A stretch of DNA of 9,744 nucleotides from UBA2632 sp964452155 (GTDB lineage: Bacteria > Bacteroidota > Bacteroidia > Bacteroidales > Dysgonomonadaceae): the NCBI GenBank assembly GCA_964452155.1, contig CAYVLC010000096.1, forward strand, positions 1 through 9,744. Direction: 5' to 3'. Below are positions 6,131 to 9,744 of this stretch, piece after piece. The notes beneath the pieces were generated by a model. The model did not search any database. It was given only the letters and a program-made list of their open reading frames with translations, and was not told the DNA's origin. The stretch's first letter is position 1. The number at the start of each line of letters is the position of its first letter. The translations under genes and the position numbers were made by a program.

Positions 6131-8299
6131 ATGAGAAAAACAATTCTTACACTATTAATCGGACTATTTGTTTCGTTTGCTTATGCCGATGAGGGCATGT
6201 GGATGTTGCACTTGTTGAAGCAACAAAAACTGGCCGAGATGCAAGCTATGGGCTTAATGCTCCAAGATACCGATATTTATGACCCCACTGGCAGTTCGCT
6301 CAAAGATGCAGTAGTGCAATTTGGTCGTGGCTGTACTGGAGAGGTTATCTCATCGCAAGGGTTGGTGCTCACCAATCACCATTGCGGATATGGAGAAATA
6401 CAAAGTCACTCTACACTCGAAAACAATTATTTAGAAACAGGCTTTTGGGCCATGTCTAAAGCCGAAGAGCTACCCAATCCGGGACTGACCGTTACGTTTA
6501 TCGAAAAAATAGAAGATGTGACCGATTTTGTGCTCAAAAGCCTCGAAGAAGATAAAGCAGAAGATGTGGACGGAGTGTTTTTTCTTTCACCAAAATATCT
6601 CAACAATTTGGCCCGCGACATGGTGGGTGTGAAGTATTTGGAAGAGAACAAAGGGATAGATGTGGAGATAAAACCATTTCACAATGGCAATCAGTATTAC
6701 ATGTTTACCAAAAAGATTTTCTCAGACATTCGTTTAGTGGGTGCTCCACCCAGCTCTATTGGCAAGTTTGGTGCCGACACAGACAATTGGACTTGGCCAC
6801 GCCATACGGGCGACTTCTCTGTGTTTCGTATCTATGCCGACAAAGAGGGCAACCCTGCTGAGTATGCTGCAGACAATGTGCCATTGCAACCCAAACGCTG
6901 GCTTAAGATTTCTACAAAAGGGGTAGAGGAGCACGATTTTGCTATGCTGCTAGGTTTTCCGGGTACTACCAACAAGTTTTACACCTCGTGGGAAGTGCAA
7001 GAACGACGCGATATTGACAATGAGGTGAGAATAAATATGCGCGAAATTCGTCAGCAAGCCATGTTGGAAGAGATGCTAGACGATCAAGAAGTAAATATTC
7101 AGTATGCATCTAAATACTCTGGTTCTACCAATGCTTATAAAAATGCTATTGGTACAAATTGGGCCATTGGTATGCGCAATTTTGAAGCACAAAAAAAGGA
7201 GCAACAAGAAAAACTAATTGCTTGGGCCAAACAAAACAACAAACCTGAATATGTAGATGCTTTGACAGCAATTGAAAATATTGTAACAGAGCGTGCCGAG
7301 CTGCGTTTCAGACTCTGGATGCTAAACGAAGGAATTATGCGTGGCATTGAGTTTTCTAAGGTACCTCTCTCTTCTGTAGATTCGTTGATAAAAGCAATTA
7401 AAGAGAGTGACCAAGCTGCAAAAGAAGAGGCAATGTTGACGCTGATGGACGATTACAGAAAATTTGCCGATAAAGACTATAGCAGCCTAGTAGATAAGAA
7501 AGTGGCCAAAGTGATGTTGCACGAATACCTTGAACTTCTGCCCTACGAAAGCCTGCCAGTTGCATTGCGCACCATCGACGATGATTTCGAAGGCGATGTA
7601 GATGCTTATGTAGATTATTTGTTCGAGAATTCTATTTTTGGTAGCGAAGAGAATATGCAAGCCTTTGTTGCAGCCAATCATGCTGTGGAGCAGTTAGAAA
7701 ATGATCCAATGATCTGGTTTGCAAAATCGGTCAAAGATGAATCATCACAACTCGAAAAGGCTATAGCTGTGTACGACAATCCGTTCAACAAAGCCCGCCG
7801 AACTTACCTTAAAGGTATGCTAGAAATGGATGGACCTTATACCTATTTTCCAGATGCCAACTTGACATTGCGATTGAGTTATGGGCAGGTAAAAGGATAT
7901 GCACCACGCGACTGCGTATATTACGGACACCAAACTACTTTGGAGGGTGTTATGGAAAAAGAAGACCCCAATAGTTGGGAGTTTGTGGTGGCCGATAAGC
8001 TCAAAGAGCTATTCGATGCCAAAGATTATGGTCCCTACCAAATGGCCAATGGCCAAATGCCAATCGACTTTGCTGCTACAACGCACACAACTGGTGGAAA
8101 CTCTGGTAGCCCTGTAATGAACGCGAAAGGCGAATTGATTGGTATCAACTTCGACCGCAACTGGGAAGGTGTGGGTGGCGACATCCAATTCCTACCCGAT
8201 TACCAACGAAGCATCATTGTGGACATACGCTACGTACTGTTCATCATAGACAAATTTGCGGGAGCTACACACCTCATTGAGGAGATGGATATAGATTAA
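6131..8299 (+). CDS. dpp11: S46 family dipeptidyl-peptidase, Asp/Glu-specific DPP11 type
   Basis: This 722-residue exported serine exopeptidase releases dipeptides from peptide N-termini in the periplasm, feeding peptide catabolism. The start at 6131 is chosen because a signal peptide begins there (MRKTILTLLI, core to AYA at 17-19, cleavage before DEGMWML). The frame runs 51 codons further upstream, but that extension is AT-rich noise and would bury the signal peptide. The family's catalytic triad can be located: His84 in TNHHC, Asp228 in NWTWPRHTGDFS, and Ser658 in TGGNSGSPV. The GRGCTGEVIS motif at 65-74 and FDRNWEGVGGDI near 674-685 are also typical of S46. The residue 18 positions after the catalytic Ser is Arg676. 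In characterised enzymes the equivalent position (673) is Arg in DPP11, giving preference for acidic P1 residues, and Gly in DPP7. Between the protease half-barrels lies the usual helical insertion. Length agrees with known DPP11 at about 710-720. No frame break is visible. It is followed at 329 nt by a TPR protein and appears monocistronic. Confidence 0.93.
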   Translation: MRKTILTLLIGLFVSFAYADEGMWMLHLLKQQKLAEMQAMGLMLQDTDIYDPTGSSLKDAVVQFGRGCTGEVISSQGLVLTNHHCGYGEIQSHSTLENNYLETGFWAMSKAEELPNPGLTVTFIEKIEDVTDFVLKSLEEDKAEDVDGVFFLSPKYLNNLARDMVGVKYLEENKGIDVEIKPFHNGNQYYMFTKKIFSDIRLVGAPPSSIGKFGADTDNWTWPRHTGDFSVFRIYADKEGNPAEYAADNVPLQPKRWLKISTKGVEEHDFAMLLGFPGTTNKFYTSWEVQERRDIDNEVRINMREIRQQAMLEEMLDDQEVNIQYASKYSGSTNAYKNAIGTNWAIGMRNFEAQKKEQQEKLIAWAKQNNKPEYVDALTAIENIVTERAELRFRLWMLNEGIMRGIEFSKVPLSSVDSLIKAIKESDQAAKEEAMLTLMDDYRKFADKDYSSLVDKKVAKVMLHEYLELLPYESLPVALRTIDDDFEGDVDAYVDYLFENSIFGSEENMQAFVAANHAVEQLENDPMIWFAKSVKDESSQLEKAIAVYDNPFNKARRTYLKGMLEMDGPYTYFPDANLTLRLSYGQVKGYAPRDCVYYGHQTTLEGVMEKEDPNSWEFVVADKLKELFDAKDYGPYQMANGQMPIDFAATTHTTGGNSGSPVMNAKGELIGINFDRNWEGVGGDIQFLPDYQRSIIVDIRYVLFIIDKFAGATHLIEEMDID

Positions 8300-8418
8300 T
8301 TTTTTCTAATCATCGAGTAGAAGTATATAGTTTCATTTTCAACGAATTTAAAAAACTGAGCAGTTGGCACTATCTACTTCAGCTTTGTGGCTCAGATTAA
8401 ATACAAATCTCCCTCTCC

Positions 8419-8455
8419 ATCCTTTCCCAAAACCAATGGGGTTTTGGGAAAGGAT
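8419..8455 (+). terminator. Perfect 16-bp hairpin after dpp11, probable terminator
   Basis: The arm ATCCTTTCCCAAAACC (8419-8434) pairs without mismatch to GGTTTTGGGAAAGGAT (8440-8455) around a 5-nt loop AATGG. It lies 119 nt after the dpp11 stop, so termination of dpp11 is the simplest role. The bases that follow (TATATTTGAT) are AT-rich but not a proper T-run. A processing or mRNA-protecting structure, or a solitary repeat-type palindrome, is also possible. The hairpin itself is certain; its function is inferred. Confidence 0.6.
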
Positions 8456-8463
8456 TATATTTG
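8456..8463 (+). promoter_or_regulatory. Candidate -7 box for the TPR gene
   Basis: TATATTTG is an exact TAnnTTTG match, immediately after the hairpin and 165 nt before the TPR gene start. It would imply a long leader of about 155 nt. No TTG sits at proper -33 spacing, so the site may be a chance match. Confidence 0.22.
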
Positions 8464-8628
8464 ATATATCATATCATACTAAGTATTAAAGCGATCAATA
8501 AAGAGGTAATTGGGTTTAAAAAAACAATGCAGAACTAATCCAGCTCTCATCCGTTTATTAAACTATACAATACAAAAAAGCCCTCTAAGAGTGAGAGCAT
8601 CATAAAAAACAAAGACAACTTACTATAT

Positions 8629-9468
8629 ATGAAAAAGAAAACTATAGCACTATTTCTTATTATTGGTTTTGCTGCAACAGTGTTTGCACAAGACTATGTG
8701 TCGCCAACATACAAACAGTGGGTAACCAAATCGGCCGACTACATGGAAAAAAATCAATTGGACAGTGCAGAGTATGCCCTGAATAAGGCAATAATGGCCG
8801 ACCCTAAAAATAAAAACAACTCGTGGCTAATGACTAGCTTGGGTACAATACAGCAACATTTGGGCAAAATGGATGCTGCCTATATTTCTCTTACGGTGGC
8901 GTTGAACAAACATCCCGAATCGAGCTTTATTTTGCACCAACGAGCAAATCTTTTGATGGAGATGGAAAGGTGGGATGAGGCAAGAGCCGATTACAATAGT
9001 ATCCTCAGTATAGACTCACTCGATGTTGAGGCGCTTTATAACAGGGGTGTTTTAAAACTCGAGAAGAAAGATAGGATAGGAGCCCAAAAAGATTTTGAGG
9101 TGGCCGAACGTCATGGCGAATTTTCTCATTTCGGCCTGCTGGGCAAAGCCCTGTTATACCGATTGGATGAGGAGTGGGGTGAGGCCGAGAAAATTTACAC
9201 TTCTGTATTGAATGAATATCCCGAAATGACTGATCTCTATTTGAAACGGGCGGAGTGCTATCTGCACCTCGATCAACTATCGAAGCTATCGGCCGACTTA
9301 CAAACGGTATCATCTGCAGAATTTGCCAATCCTACCTATTACTTTTTGCGTGGACAATTGCGATTGAAACAATTTGATAAAGTAGCTGCTCAGAAAGATT
9401 TCGAGAGAGCAAAAGAGTTGGGTATGGAGATAGAGTTGTTGCGTCCCTGGATTCAGAAGACTCACTAA
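8629..9468 (+). CDS. Exported tetratricopeptide-repeat protein
   Basis: This 279-residue protein begins with a clear signal peptide (MKKKTIALFLIIGFAATVFA, cleavage after residue 20 before QDYV), so it acts in the periplasm or at the envelope. The rest is almost entirely helix-pair repeats of TPR type, in about seven units: near 30-60, 64-97, 98-131, 132-165, 167-199, 200-230 and 235-268. Typical TPR positions are visible in ALNKAIMADPKN, ANLLMEMERWDEARADYNSILSIDS, ALYNRGVLKLEKKDRIGAQKDFEVAE and LRGQLRLKQFDKVAAQKDFERAKELG. TPR arrays mediate protein-protein contacts; nothing here indicates an enzymatic domain. The ATG at 8629 directly begins the signal peptide and is preceded by A-rich bases (ACTTACTATAT) with no Shine-Dalgarno motif. 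It lies 329 nt after dpp11 and ends just before a strong bidirectional terminator. Its partner is unknown, and a link with DPP11 is only positional. Confidence 0.85.
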   Translation: MKKKTIALFLIIGFAATVFAQDYVSPTYKQWVTKSADYMEKNQLDSAEYALNKAIMADPKNKNNSWLMTSLGTIQQHLGKMDAAYISLTVALNKHPESSFILHQRANLLMEMERWDEARADYNSILSIDSLDVEALYNRGVLKLEKKDRIGAQKDFEVAERHGEFSHFGLLGKALLYRLDEEWGEAEKIYTSVLNEYPEMTDLYLKRAECYLHLDQLSKLSADLQTVSSAEFANPTYYFLRGQLRLKQFDKVAAQKDFERAKELGMEIELLRPWIQKTH

Positions 9469-9520
9469 AAAACAATCTAATTGTACCTTCTAAAGATGAG
9501 GTTTGTGGGAATTAAAAGTA

Positions 9521-9559
9521 AAAACAAAAAGCTGTAGCAGTGCTATAGCTTTTTGTTTT
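9521..9559. terminator. Bidirectional Rho-independent terminator between convergent genes
   Basis: AAAACAAAAAGCT (9521-9533) pairs perfectly with AGCTTTTTGTTTT (9547-9559). The stem continues inward through GTAGC and GCTAT with one G-T wobble to a 3-nt loop. An A-run on one side and a T-run on the other make it work as an intrinsic terminator in both directions: for the TPR gene, which ends 52 nt before it, and for the minus-strand gene whose stop lies 15 nt to its right. Confidence 0.85.
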
Positions 9560-9573
9560 CAATTTTAATTCCT

Positions 9574-9744
9574 CTAATTTCCAAACCTCTTTATCTCAAT
9601 TTTGCGTTGCTTTATCTGCAGCTCTATATCGGGTATTTCGATGGGCTTATCGGCTATTACCACTACATCTTGTGGTTCAAAATTGGTATAAACATTTTTG
9701 GGTAAAGAGTTGGCATCTACCGATAATTGGTATTGGCCAACAGG
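9574..9744 (-). CDS. C-terminal end of a large surface or outer-membrane protein, partial
   Basis: On the minus strand a frame is open from the right window edge to a TAG at 9574-9576, giving the last 56 residues of a longer protein. It starts PVGQYQLSVDANSLPKNVY, continues with DVVVIADKPIEIPDIELQI and ends KQRKIEIKRFGN. The LPxGxYxLxVD pattern and a strand-rich tail ending in a basic segment resemble the C-terminal carboxypeptidase-regulatory-like (Ig-fold) repeats of large Bacteroidota surface proteins. That comparison is from memory of such proteins, and the main body is outside the window, so the function is open. Codon use looks like that of neighbouring genes, and the stop sits at the base of the terminator palindrome, both supporting a real gene end. 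It converges on the TPR gene. Confidence 0.65.
   Translation of the reverse strand, partial: PVGQYQLSVDANSLPKNVYTNFEPQDVVVIADKPIEIPDIELQIKQRKIEIKRFGN

Larger units (their letters stand above)
8300..8628. other. 329-nt intergenic region between dpp11 and the TPR gene
   Basis: The gap holds no plausible coding frame. Its main features are the perfect hairpin at 8419-8455 and a TAnnTTTG match at 8456-8463. A weak 6-bp inverted repeat, CTGAGC (8356-8361) with GCTCAG (8390-8395), lies before them. The last 120 nt, leading into the TPR gene, are A-rich with no RNA motif I recognise. Confidence 0.5.

Noticed and set aside
9005..9313. A 102-codon minus-strand frame inside the TPR gene
   Set aside because: It is antisense to a strongly supported repeat protein and has no family features.

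Overview
The window looks like ordinary chromosomal DNA from an AT-rich member of the Bacteroidota, most likely Bacteroidales or a relative. Three things point there. The protein families are typical of the phylum: a KilA-N protein of the Bacteroides type, an S46 dipeptidyl-peptidase, a DUF1080 lipoprotein and a surface protein ending in a basic tail. The start codons have A-rich upstream sequence and no Shine-Dalgarno motif. TAnnTTTG-type -7 boxes can be found upstream of several genes. I cannot name a species.

Layout. At the left edge (1-704) lies the 3' part of a KilA-N domain gene, interrupted by one in-frame TAA and probably a pseudogene. It is followed on the same strand by a small exported, barrel-like protein of unknown function (752-1339) and a TauE/SafE (TSUP) membrane permease (1519-2289). 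Two minus-strand genes follow: a DUF1080 lipoprotein (2487-3164) and a YccS/YhfK-type (FUSC) membrane protein (3374-5530). A 600-nt divergent intergenic region (5531-6130) separates these from the best-recognised gene, an S46 peptidase (6131-8299). Its catalytic triad is visible, and an Arg at the specificity position marks it as the Asp/Glu-preferring DPP11 type. A 329-nt gap with a perfect 16-bp hairpin leads to an exported TPR protein (8629-9468). A strong bidirectional terminator (9521-9559) separates that gene from a convergent minus-strand gene. Only the last 56 residues of this last gene are in the window (9574-9744).

How the genes relate. I see no tight multi-gene operon. Most genes appear to be single units with their own upstream regions, and the gaps are 47 to 600 nt. 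DPP11 is a periplasmic enzyme of peptide catabolism. The TPR protein, the lipoprotein and the small barrel-like protein are other envelope or periplasmic proteins, but nothing in the sequence ties them into one pathway. I find no CRISPR array, tRNA, rRNA, intact mobile element or convincing new system. The items most worth a second look are the broken KilA-N gene, the uncharacterised barrel-like protein beside it, the long hairpin after dpp11 and the extended palindrome at the right-hand convergent junction.
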